From contig JAKOMP010000004.1 in assembly GCA_022241785.1 (NCBI GenBank), positions 93,358 through 144,850 of the forward strand: a DNA stretch of 51,493 nt. Direction: 5' to 3'. A model generated the notes under the pieces. That model was not told where the DNA came from, did no database searches, and saw only the letters and a program-made list of their open reading frames with translations. Numbering within the stretch: the first letter of the stretch is position 1; every line of letters starts with the position of its first letter. Shown piece by piece: positions 25,132 through 33,099 of this stretch. The position numbers and the translations under genes are program-made. This stretch comes from Cyanocohniella sp. LLY. GTDB taxonomy: Bacteria; Cyanobacteriota; Cyanobacteriia; Cyanobacteriales; Nostocaceae.

Positions 25132-27837
25132 TTAAATGACCCATAATTCTTTACCGTTAGTCCCGTTACTGGCGGTAAAGAACAGTTTTGTACCAACGAC
25201 AGTCAGCTGGTTAGGATTAGCATTTGTTGTAGCGTTAATATTGCTAACCTTGTAAGTACCTAAAGCTGTGCCGTTACTGCTCCACAATTCCCTATTGTTG
25301 TCAGCATCAGAAGCTGCGAAAAATAGGCTGCCATTGAAATTAACGAGACTACTAGGAATACTGTTGTTGGGTTCGCCACCAGCCCAAATATCTTTAACTA
25401 ATACTGTGTTGGCATCAGTACCATCTGTTTTCCACAGTTCCAGACCGGTTGTGGAATCATAAGTAGTGAAGTAAAGAGTATTGCCCACAGCCGCAAAGTT
25501 AAATGCACCGACACCAATATTGGGTGCTTGATTAGCATCACTCTTCACCCGCACTGTACCAGCAGCTGTACCATCGGTTTTCCACAGTTCTTGTTGGAAG
25601 TCACCGTTGCTATCCGTGACAAAGTACAGAGTATTACCAACTGCTGTGAGATAAGTAGGGGCAAACCCATTATTACCAGGTGTAATATCTTTGACTAAGC
25701 TAGGTGTTTCAGCTTCGTACTTCCAAACCTCGAACCCGCTTGTACCATCGTTAGCTGTGAAGTACAGTGTACTGTCAACAGCAGTGAGGTTATTGGGAGA
25801 TGAGCTAAGTCCACCTGGTCTGATATCTATAACTTGTGTACCACCACTAGTACCATTGCTTACCCAAAGCTCTTTACCAAATTGGGGGTTAGAGGCTGTA
25901 AAGTACAGCAGACCATTAACATTGGTTAGATTTGTTGGGTTAGAACTACTAGCACCAGAGTAGATATCTTTAACTAAAGCCGCAGTTGTGCCATTGTATG
26001 ACCATAGTTCTCTACCATTCGTACCATCATCAGCACTAAAGTAAAGCCTACTACCAGCAACAGTTAGATTGTTTGGGTTGGAACTAGCAGCACCAGAATT
26101 GATATCACTAGCCATCTGGGTTGTCGTGCCATCATATACCCAAAGTTCTGTACCATTGCTGCTGTCATTGGCAGTGAAGTAAAGCTTGTTGTTAAAGACA
26201 GTCAAATTATCGGGGTTAAAACCGCCAGGGTTAATCGTGGTAATGCGAGTATTGGTAATACCGTTACTCTTCCACAATTGCATCCCATTACTACCATCAT
26301 CGGCAGTAAAGTAGACATCATTACCCCATGCTGTCAAATTATCAGGTTGAGAACTACCCACTCCTGGATTGATTTCCAGCATTTGAGCCAAGGGATTATT
26401 CGATACATTCAGGTTATAGAAGGTGTTAGCTAAACCAGATGTGTAGACACGAATAAAATAATCACCTGTACTTAAGGTGGTATTGATAGTTTCATTAACA
26501 GTTCCTCCTAAAGTAGACGACTGAATTACAGTGCCATTACTGTTCAGTAGTTGGACATCTGCATTGTCACTTAAACCACTGAGATTGAGAAAGAATTGAC
26601 TGTTGAGATTGACACTGAAGCGATAGTAATCGTTAGTATCAATGTTGCCAACAAAATCGTTAAAGCTTTGGACACCTGATAAAGTGCCAATATTTTTCGC
26701 TGTTCCTAAAGTATTGAGAGCTTGGTCTGGTGCTATTGTCGTAGCAGATGCAGTGAGAGTATAGTTAGTTGCTGCACCCACTTCCGGCGTTACTAGAATG
26801 TAATATGTGCCTGGATTTAAACTGCGCCTAATAGAATCTATAGCCGTTCCTGGTAGGCTAGACGATTGAATAATAGTATTACCTGAACTATTAAGTAATT
26901 GTAAATTTGCGTTGGCTGTGTCTGGGGCTAATGTGAAATTAACTAAAGCAGCAGAGGCTAAATCAAAACGGTAATAATCTTTATCATCAGCAACATTGAC
27001 AAAATCTGAAAAGGCTGTAGGAGTACTACTTAAGGTGTTAATATTCAGTGCTGCTGCGAGCGTGTTTCCCGCAAAGTCTTCTGGTGCTGGTGTTAAGCCA
27101 AACTGTAAATTATAGTTGGTAAAGTTTTGCCCGCCACCAAGATAAACCTGAATGTAGTATGTACCCGATGCAAGGTCACCGGTGATAGTCTCTGATGCTG
27201 TACCAAGCTGATTAGAAGTCTGAATAATATTGCCAAAACTGTTGCTTAACCGCAAATCAGCATTAGCGCTCAGATTATCTAGAGTGATATAAACAGAGCC
27301 ATTGCTTGCTAAGGTAAATTTGTAGTAATCAGTAGTATCTGTAACTGCACCTGCATTGCCAACAAAATCTGTGGTGCTGTAGTTAAGATTGTTATTATCG
27401 AAAACGCCAATATCGAACGCATTTGATATGGTATTGTCAGAACGTCCACTTTCTTGAACGGCTTCTGCACTTAAGCTGAGATTATAAAAAGTGTTGGTGC
27501 CACCACTGCCTAATGCAACTCGTGCATAATATGTTCCATCTGCTAAATTCAACCGGAGTGATTCTGGTGTAGTACCTGATTGAGCAGAACTATAAAGAGT
27601 AGTACCACTACTATTTAGTAGTCTTAAATCTGCATTACTAGTTAGATCATCTAAGCCTAAGTTAACAATACTAGAACTGCTAAGAGTAAATTTATAAATA
27701 TCAACAAGGTCAGAACCACTAACAGAATCTCTAAATATGCTGGTTGTGTTGGTTAAAGAACCACCAATAAAAGATGCTGTATCTAAAGCTGTAGATCTAT
27801 TACTGCCTGGATCGGGAAAACCTGTATAAGATGCCAT
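25132..27837 (-). CDS. PPC-domain and ELWxxDGT-repeat surface protein
   Basis: A 901-residue protein with no Sec signal peptide. Residues 1-480 are four similar modules of about 120 residues, each with the PPC pattern (for example DYYKFTLASNGSVYITLDNL, ANADLRLSNSFGN, GTYYIQVY). Residues 485-901 hold about nine copies of a 45-50 residue unit (LYFTADDGTNGRELWSYNG, GNTLYFTTYDSTTGLELWKTDGT) that likely fold as a beta propeller. Such proteins are extracellular and typical of multicellular bacteria. It lies 94 bp upstream of the major subunit gene on the same strand, so it may belong to that locus, perhaps as adhesin, but it lacks a subunit-type C-terminus. Confidence 0.85.
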   Translation of the reverse strand: MASYTGFPDPGSNRSTALDTASFIGGSLTNTTSIFRDSVSGSDLVDIYKFTLSSSSIVNLGLDDLTSNADLRLLNSSGTTLYSSAQSGTTPESLRLNLADGTYYARVALGSGGTNTFYNLSLSAEAVQESGRSDNTISNAFDIGVFDNNNLNYSTTDFVGNAGAVTDTTDYYKFTLASNGSVYITLDNLSANADLRLSNSFGNIIQTSNQLGTASETITGDLASGTYYIQVYLGGGQNFTNYNLQFGLTPAPEDFAGNTLAAALNINTLSSTPTAFSDFVNVADDKDYYRFDLASAALVNFTLAPDTANANLQLLNSSGNTIIQSSSLPGTAIDSIRRSLNPGTYYILVTPEVGAATNYTLTASATTIAPDQALNTLGTAKNIGTLSGVQSFNDFVGNIDTNDYYRFSVNLNSQFFLNLSGLSDNADVQLLNSNGTVIQSSTLGGTVNETINTTLSTGDYFIRVYTSGLANTFYNLNVSNNPLAQMLEINPGVGSSQPDNLTAWGNDVYFTADDGSNGMQLWKSNGITNTRITTINPGGFNPDNLTVFNNKLYFTANDSSNGTELWVYDGTTTQMASDINSGAASSNPNNLTVAGSRLYFSADDGTNGRELWSYNGTTAALVKDIYSGASSSNPTNLTNVNGLLYFTASNPQFGKELWVSNGTSGGTQVIDIRPGGLSSSPNNLTAVDSTLYFTANDGTSGFEVWKYEAETPSLVKDITPGNNGFAPTYLTAVGNTLYFVTDSNGDFQQELWKTDGTAAGTVRVKSDANQAPNIGVGAFNFAAVGNTLYFTTYDSTTGLELWKTDGTDANTVLVKDIWAGGEPNNSIPSSLVNFNGSLFFAASDADNNRELWSSNGTALGTYKVSNINATTNANPNQLTVVGTKLFFTASNGTNGKELWVI

Positions 27838-28470
27838 AATATTTATTTTTTATATATAAATTTTCAACATCAACATTGGCGGCACATGATTAATTTTTTA
27901 GTGTGTTAGATGAAAATACAATTTGTTAACAAATACGGTTTTTACTGTCATCAATTAAATGGTTATGTGTGACCTAGTAGATGCGAATTTTGGAAACTTT
28001 AACTTATAGATATATAGTTTGTGACAAATCTATAAAAAATATTCCAGAGTAATTATTATTTATACTTTCTAAAACTCTATTTTGCTTTTTAAGTCTCTCC
28101 ATCAACCTTTACTGCAACTAGAATTTAACTCCTACGGAAAATAGACTGCCTCCGTAAAGTTACGTAAATAGTAAATATTAAGTAATTGAATAGATAAGTA
28201 AGTTTATAAATAAATGTAGTATAAAAATATGCTGTATATTGCCAAGCCCCGCTCAGGAAGATGGTTATAGCAATTTGTGATTACAGCTGTTATCTGAGAT
28301 ATGAGGAGATGAGTAACGTAAAGTTTCTACAAATAGACTAGCTTCTTGACGTGCGATCTCTTCATATATTGTCATGGAGCAATCTGCTTTCTCTGTCCTC
28401 ACTCTCGCTGCGTGAAGATTGGGGAGTAAGAGATTAGAAAGAGTTAAAGAGCGTTAGAGAGCGATCGCCC
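27838..28470. other. Long AT-rich upstream region
   Basis: More than 600 bp without a convincing gene on either strand. It lies upstream of the PPC/ELWxxDGT gene and probably carries its promoter and long leader. It ends in a HIP1 site just before MITE copy 2. No promoter motif is strong enough to name. Confidence 0.45.
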
Positions 28471-28477
28471 TAAAATA

Positions 28478-28661
28478 ACCTGAGTTTGGGATAATCCCAA
28501 ACCCGATTCTGTCGTGCTTATGGCTGAATACTTACGATATGCCGCCGCGAGTGAAACAAAGTGGAACGACGCGAACACAGGGGTTTTGGGATTGCTTCCC
28601 TGCGGTCGCAATGACAATTTTTCTACTGGATAGATATTTAGTTCTTAACCCGAACTGACGT
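28478..28661. mobile_element. MITE copy 2 (184 bp) with 7-bp target duplication
   Basis: The same element as at 14831-15012, in the same orientation on the plus strand. The ends are acctgagtttggg and, reversed, acgtcagttcggg. The flanks are taaaata at 28471-28477 and 28662-28668. Its last base supplies the final A of the TAA stop of the HicB-like gene. Before insertion the stop would have been TAG, judging from the other flank. Confidence 0.88.
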
Positions 28662-28879
28662 TAAAATATTGTATTGATGGTGTGAAATCTCTGCTCAATC
28701 ACTTTTGGTCGATTTGCTTCATCAGGAAAATGACAGCGCACCGCATCACGTAACATTTCTTTCAAGCTAGCAATATCATCAGCTTGCGTAAAAATCGATT
28801 CCCCCAAAGCTTTTGCTGTGTAACCACCCTCTGGGTCTTCTTCAATTAAAAATACGATTTCCGTCGCTGTATTGTTCAC
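28661..28879 (-). CDS. orphan HicB-like small protein
   Basis: A 72-residue protein with the HicB N-terminal pattern: EIVFLIEEDPEGGYTAKALG, then a helix SLKEMLRDAVRCHF and RPKVIEQRF. These proteins are usually paired with a HicA mRNA-interferase and act as the antitoxin. Here no HicA frame is visible downstream, where the MITE and 600 bp of non-coding sequence lie, nor upstream. It lacks a C-terminal DNA-binding domain. It is therefore an orphan whose present role is unclear. The insertion changed only its stop codon. Confidence 0.75.
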   Translation of the reverse strand: MNNTATEIVFLIEEDPEGGYTAKALGESIFTQADDIASLKEMLRDAVRCHFPDEANRPKVIEQRFHTINTIF

Positions 28880-28973
28880 TATTTCCCAACTGGCATCAAA
28901 TTATTTACCTCAATCATAATTTACCATTCAAAAAGATTTACTTTAAAGACATCAGATTTTCTCTGCATTGCCA

Positions 28974-30464
28974 ATGTTTCAAGCTACTCGCCGCCGTCTT
29001 GCTATCTGGTACACCGCCGTCACTGCTGTCTTACTTCTACTCTTTGCTAGTGGAGTGTATTTATATGTCCGCAGCACATTAATTGAACGTGTTGATGATA
29101 CCCTCAATCATGTAGTAGAGATAGTCGAGCGCTCTTTGGTAATTGAGCCAGTTGATGCTGATGCTGAACAATTTCGCATTAATGTAGAATCCAGCTTTCG
29201 TGATAATGCCGGCACTGTAGAAGATGACCATATTGACCTGGAATGGTTTAGTCCCACTGGTGAGTTACTTTGGTCAACGTTATCAGAACCCTTAAATATT
29301 CCCATTCACGGTAACCGCCTGGGTGAAACAGTCCGCGTAGTCAAGCAACCAGCTGCTACAGATAACGAAACTCCCAACTCCCGTACCCTTCGGGAAGCTA
29401 CGCTAACGGCTACGCTCACGGCAAGCCAACTCCCAACTCCCCACGCCCCTCTTTTACTGCGACAGGTGACGCAACGGGTGGAGGTGGGGCGACAAGTATT
29501 AGGATATCTGCGTGTTAGTCATCCCTGGTTTGAAGTTACTAAACCTAGTCGCCAGTTGATTATTGATTTGGCCTTGGGGACTTGGTTTATGGTGCTTTCT
29601 GTCGCCGCCAGCGGCTGGTTTCTTTCGGGTAAAGCGATGGAACCGGTGGGTGAGTCTTACCAACGTCTCAAACAATTTACGGCTGATGCTTCTCACGAAC
29701 TCAGAAGCCCCATTACATTGATTCAAACTAATGTGCAAGTTGCTTTGGCTGATTTGGAGTTAGCACAGACAGACGTTACCACTTCTGTTAACTATCGGCA
29801 ACAGTTAAAGGTAGTAGAAAGGCTAACGCAACGCTTGGGTAAGTTAGTTAATGATTTATTATTTTTAGCCAGACAAGATAGTGGTATTAGCAAAGATGTT
29901 TTTTCACCTTGTCCTGTAGACGCTTTGCTGATGGAAGTTGTGGAAGAACAACAACTGTTAGCCCTGGAAAAACAAATTAATCTTACTTTTGATTTAATTG
30001 ATCCTCCCACCTTGGAAGCTAGCCCTGAGTTACTAGAAAATTGGTTCACGCTCATGGGTAAATGGGATCAACTAGTGCGGCTATTTACAAATTTGATTGG
30101 TAATGCTTTGCAATACACCCCAGGTGGTGGACAGGTTCATGTGGAATTGGTGCGTTTAGAAGGAACCAATCGCGTGTCTAAAATACGTTACAGCACAGCC
30201 CAGTTGCAAATTAAAGTGAGTGATACTGGTGTGGGGATTCCCGCCGACGCACTACCACGCTTGTTTGATCGCTTTTATCGTGTAGATCCGGCGCGTACCC
30301 ATAAGACTCGCAATGTAGCTACAGCCAGTTCTACAGGTTCAGGATTAGGACTAGCGATCGCTCACGCTATTGTGGAACATCACCAAGGTCAAATTCAAGT
30401 AGAAAGTCATCTTGGCAGAGGTACTACTTTTATTGTCACCTTACCAATAAGTCTTGAGTCTTAA
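28974..30464 (+). CDS. membrane sensor histidine kinase
   Basis: A 496-residue kinase counted from ATG 28974, where TTG 28968 would add two residues. A transmembrane helix (about 9-31) and a periplasmic sensor region to about 192 come first. A second helix and HAMP-like segment lead to the H-box TADASHELRSPIT with His241. The HATPase domain follows, with NLIGNALQYTPGG, VSDTGVGIP and GSGLGLAIAHAIVEHHQG. It would phosphorylate a response regulator, but none is adjacent. A 45-bp repeat block in frame (29383-29427) adds about 15 residues to the periplasmic part. The order resembles the RppB/NrsS kinases. Confidence 0.9.
   Translation: MFQATRRRLAIWYTAVTAVLLLLFASGVYLYVRSTLIERVDDTLNHVVEIVERSLVIEPVDADAEQFRINVESSFRDNAGTVEDDHIDLEWFSPTGELLWSTLSEPLNIPIHGNRLGETVRVVKQPAATDNETPNSRTLREATLTATLTASQLPTPHAPLLLRQVTQRVEVGRQVLGYLRVSHPWFEVTKPSRQLIIDLALGTWFMVLSVAASGWFLSGKAMEPVGESYQRLKQFTADASHELRSPITLIQTNVQVALADLELAQTDVTTSVNYRQQLKVVERLTQRLGKLVNDLLFLARQDSGISKDVFSPCPVDALLMEVVEEQQLLALEKQINLTFDLIDPPTLEASPELLENWFTLMGKWDQLVRLFTNLIGNALQYTPGGGQVHVELVRLEGTNRVSKIRYSTAQLQIKVSDTGVGIPADALPRLFDRFYRVDPARTHKTRNVATASSTGSGLGLAIAHAIVEHHQGQIQVESHLGRGTTFIVTLPISLES
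29369..29441. repeat. In-frame repeat block inside the kinase gene
   Basis: A 14-nt direct repeat (aactccc twice) at 29369-29382 and 29428-29441 brackets a 45-bp GC-rich block with the palindrome cccttcggg. The block length is a multiple of three, so the kinase frame is kept. Similar palindromic blocks are dispersed in cyanobacterial genomes. Confidence 0.65.
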
Positions 30465-30745
30465 TTTTTTATTTACCATTTGTTTCCTCTGATAGATGAA
30501 AATTAACAACTGTACATACTAATTTAAATAGTGTCGCGCTTAAATAAAGCTGGAATAAAATTGTTCTGAGATTCAAAATCTAGGAATATCCAAATTAATT
30601 TCAACTATACTCAAAACGATGTGTCTGACTTTATTAATCCACCAAAATTTGACATGATAATTGCCAATATTTATGGTGCAGAAAATTGGTCATTACCTCA
30701 TTTGATTACCTTTAAAAAAGCAGAAATTACAGAAAAAGGACAAAA

Positions 30746-31273
30746 ATGCTCGACAACTTAGAAGCAAATCCTCCAGAGAACTTAAAAGCGGGTACATCAG
30801 CACCCATCGCCGATAAAGATATGCCTTTCTTAGAAAAGGTGATGACAAAAAGCGGCCTTAGCGATATTTTCGATGCTAGAGATATCACAGAGGTCGTTTT
30901 TAGGGTAATGCGTGACTTGATGACTACCGAAGCTGCTGACAGAGTAGAAGCGGAACTACACGAACCTGCGGAAGCGACTAAAGATAAAACTCTACAAATT
31001 GAAATTGCCGAATTATGGCATGATACAAATCCTATTGTCGCCTTTTTAAGCCGGGTACGTCCACCTTGGCAGGGGCCTGGTATCTTTAAAATTGATAGCG
31101 ATCGCTTTTTGTTTAGAGTAGCAAATGAAGGCGGTATGCCAGGAAATGTCAACCCTGAACAAGTCGTAAAAGCGGTATTTTCTGCCACTAAGGATGAACT
31201 ATCATCAGAACGCATTCAGGAAATTGCCAGTTGGTTACCAGATAAGGTGCTTCAAATCTGGGAAGAGGCATAA
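30746..31273 (+). CDS. DUF2267 family protein
   Basis: A 175-residue soluble protein. It shows the DUF2267 pattern of repeated helical units: DMPFLEKVMTKSGLSDIFDA, then ITEVVFRVMRDLMTTEAADR and VVKAVFSATKDELSSERIQE followed by SWLPDKVLQIWEE. An acidic middle section joins the halves. The family is common in cyanobacteria and halophiles. Its function is unknown, though it often lies near stress genes. A good hairpin terminator follows. The upstream gap (30465-30745) has no gene that I can see. Confidence 0.82.
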   Translation: MLDNLEANPPENLKAGTSAPIADKDMPFLEKVMTKSGLSDIFDARDITEVVFRVMRDLMTTEAADRVEAELHEPAEATKDKTLQIEIAELWHDTNPIVAFLSRVRPPWQGPGIFKIDSDRFLFRVANEGGMPGNVNPEQVVKAVFSATKDELSSERIQEIASWLPDKVLQIWEEA

Positions 31274-31306
31274 AATCTGGTTCTAATCAGAAGATAAAAC
31301 AAAAAG

Positions 31307-31335
31307 ATCCCTGACTTTTTGAAGGAGTCGGGGAT
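31307..31335 (+). terminator. Hairpin terminator after the DUF2267 gene
   Basis: A stem of ten pairs with one G-T pair, atccctgact (31307-31316) with agtcggggat (31326-31335), lies 33 bp after the stop codon and is followed by AT-rich sequence. Confidence 0.6.
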
Positions 31336-31385
31336 ATTAGTATATCTGTGTTTGCAATAACAAGCTTTTACATTTTTTATATTTA

Positions 31386-31742
31386 ACGCGATGTGCGACT
31401 TATTCTTGAAACCCCTCTCCAAACCTCTCCCCGAAACGGAGAGAGGCTTTGATTCTTGCTCCCCTTCCCTACAAGGCTATCCATTAGTCACATCTTTCTT
31501 AACAATCCTAAAACGCTTGTTTTGTAATCTTCTTAAACACTGAGGGGTCAAGCATACTTGACAAATTCGCTCTTTGTATTCTCGCTAAAATTGGCTTTTT
31601 ATTGAGAATTAAGGACGAAGTAATCAGGGTTAGAAAAAGCGTGAGTGAATACTCTCGTAAATGTTGAGAAAGATCCGGGTAATGGATAGCCTACAAGGGA
31701 AGGGGTTGGGGGTTAGGTCTGAGACAAAGTCGCACACGGCGT
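31386..31742. mobile_element. Outer dispersed repeat with terminal inverted repeats, carrying a nested MITE
   Basis: The ends are acgcgatgtgcgact and, reversed, acgccgtgtgcgact (13 of 15 equal), flanked by the direct duplication tattta at 31380-31385 and 31743-31748. The inside is the palindrome-rich sequence also found in the broken gene at 10929-11043. Without the nested insert and its duplication the element would be about 135 bp. Confidence 0.75.
31476..31690. mobile_element. Nested MITE (215 bp) with 7-bp target duplication
   Basis: The perfect 11-bp ends gctatccatta and taatggatagc extend into an imperfect match of about 24 bp (both continue to atctttct when read inward). The flanks are ctacaag at 31469-31475 and 31691-31697. 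Removing it restores the same order of bases as in the related repeat at about 11000-11020. It has no coding capacity. Confidence 0.82.
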
Positions 31743-31748
31743 TATTTA

Positions 31749-32068
31749 ATAAGTATTAATTCTCTAATTTAGAGCCTCTCTGCACTCTAAATAAGCAATA
31801 GCAAATAAAAACAATAATAATTTAATTACCTCATTCTTAAGAATGAGATTTTTAGTGCATCTATTTATTTACTTCAATCCCATAGTTAGACAAAATGATT
31901 AGCATTAATTGTTAATCTAAATATATCTGACAATTTAATTAAACTATCAATAAAAGGCAATTTAATAAATATTATTATGCCATGATTCAGATTTATTTCA
32001 ATTAATTGTTGGTAAGCAGGTTAAAAATTTTTCAAAACAAGAAAAGCAATATTTTTCTGGAGGTCACA
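31749..32068. other. AT-rich upstream region of the exported repeat protein gene
   Basis: A 320-bp gap with no gene. It is very AT-rich and includes an inverted pair ctcattctta/agaatgag near 31831-31848. It probably contains the promoter of the following gene. Confidence 0.45.
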
Positions 32069-33004
32069 ATGAATAGTAACACTCAAAAAATTCGCAAATA
32101 TGCTGGATTGTTTGGTGCTATATGCGGTGGACTACTAATTACTGGTCCCGCGATTTCTCAAAGGGCGGTAGCACAACAACCTATGTCCCAACCTACTCGC
32201 CAACCTAATTCCCAAATAAATCCTTGCCCTAGTATTTACTATGAAGAACCACACAATAATCAGGTAGTAGTACCACAGGGATGTCCTCCTAATGCCTTAA
32301 CTCGCAGTCTAGAGGCTCAAGGTACTCTTCCTGTTCCTACATCTCCTGTCCCTGCTACCCCTCAATCCAATCAGATTCCACTGGGTGTTGGCGGTGAAGC
32401 ACCAGTTGGTAGAACTCCCGGACTCAATCCTTGCCCTAGTATTTACTACGAAGAACCACATAATAATCGGGTAGCGGTACCTCAGGGATGTCCACCTAAT
32501 GCTTTTACCCAACAGCAACAACAACAGCAAGGCATTCCCTCCAGTGAAGCTTTACCCGCCAGTCCACAGACTACGGTAACTCAACCATCCTTACCCCAAC
32601 AGCAAGGTATTCCTTCCAGCGAGACTTTACCCGCCAGTTCACAGACTACAGGAATTCAACCACCCTTACCAGAACAACAACAAGCGCCCAGCATGACCAT
32701 CGCCTTGGTTGATGGTAGGGTAAATGTCAAATTAGTGAATGACAGTGGAGCTGAAGTAACTTACCAAGTGATTGGTGATACTTCCCCGCGATCGCTCGAA
32801 GGCAGATCAGATGCCACACTACAAGGTTTACAGGCGCCAGTCACAATAACGTTTTATCGTAAAGATGGTGGACTGTTGGAAATAACACCCCAACCTTCAG
32901 CAGAACGCGGCATGATGGAAGTCCGCTTGAACGAAACAACTGACGTAGCTCAAGATATAAATACAATACAGATTCAAAATAATGGCACTGTATTGTTGAA
33001 TTAA
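32069..33004 (+). CDS. exported Pro/Gln-rich repeat protein
   Basis: The ATG at 32069 with a strong ribosome site GGAGG (32059-32063) is preferred to the longer frame from 32006. A signal peptide (cleavage after RAVA) leads into a duplicated 30-residue unit starting NPCPSIYYEEPHNN with two Cys, then a duplicated unit QQGIPSSEALPAS joined by poly-Gln. A compact C-terminal domain of about 100 residues (MTIALVDGRVNVKLVNDSG onward) ends the protein. The DNA copies are nearly identical, so duplication is recent. The protein is periplasmic or outer-membrane associated, of unknown function. The two Cys per unit could form disulphides. Confidence 0.75.
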   Translation: MNSNTQKIRKYAGLFGAICGGLLITGPAISQRAVAQQPMSQPTRQPNSQINPCPSIYYEEPHNNQVVVPQGCPPNALTRSLEAQGTLPVPTSPVPATPQSNQIPLGVGGEAPVGRTPGLNPCPSIYYEEPHNNRVAVPQGCPPNAFTQQQQQQQGIPSSEALPASPQTTVTQPSLPQQQGIPSSETLPASSQTTGIQPPLPEQQQAPSMTIALVDGRVNVKLVNDSGAEVTYQVIGDTSPRSLEGRSDATLQGLQAPVTITFYRKDGGLLEITPQPSAERGMMEVRLNETTDVAQDINTIQIQNNGTVLLN

Positions 33005-33029
33005 CGTAAGTTCGATGACCTCTCCCCAA

Positions 33030-33052
33030 CCCCTCTCCGACGCGAAGAGGGG
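33030..33052 (+). terminator. Hairpin after the exported repeat protein gene
   Basis: A 7-bp stem cccctct (33030-33036) with agagggg (33046-33052) lies 25 bp past the stop codon. Its arms are part of the same dispersed repeat family seen near 10930 and 31410, so it may be a recruited repeat. It also lies at the 3' side of the convergent TPR gene. Confidence 0.5.
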
Positions 33053-33099
33053 CTTAAATATTGAAATATCAACGAAAAATGAAGGTTTTGAAGCACGAA

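Noticed and set aside
25268-25963. Plus-strand frames within the PPC/ELWxxDGT gene
   Set aside because: They are by-products of the repetitive codons of the minus-strand gene and have no ribosome site or protein-like pattern.
30727-31215. Minus-strand frame of 162 codons opposite the DUF2267 gene
   Set aside because: The plus-strand frame matches DUF2267 with normal composition; the antisense frame is Ser-rich and has no family pattern.
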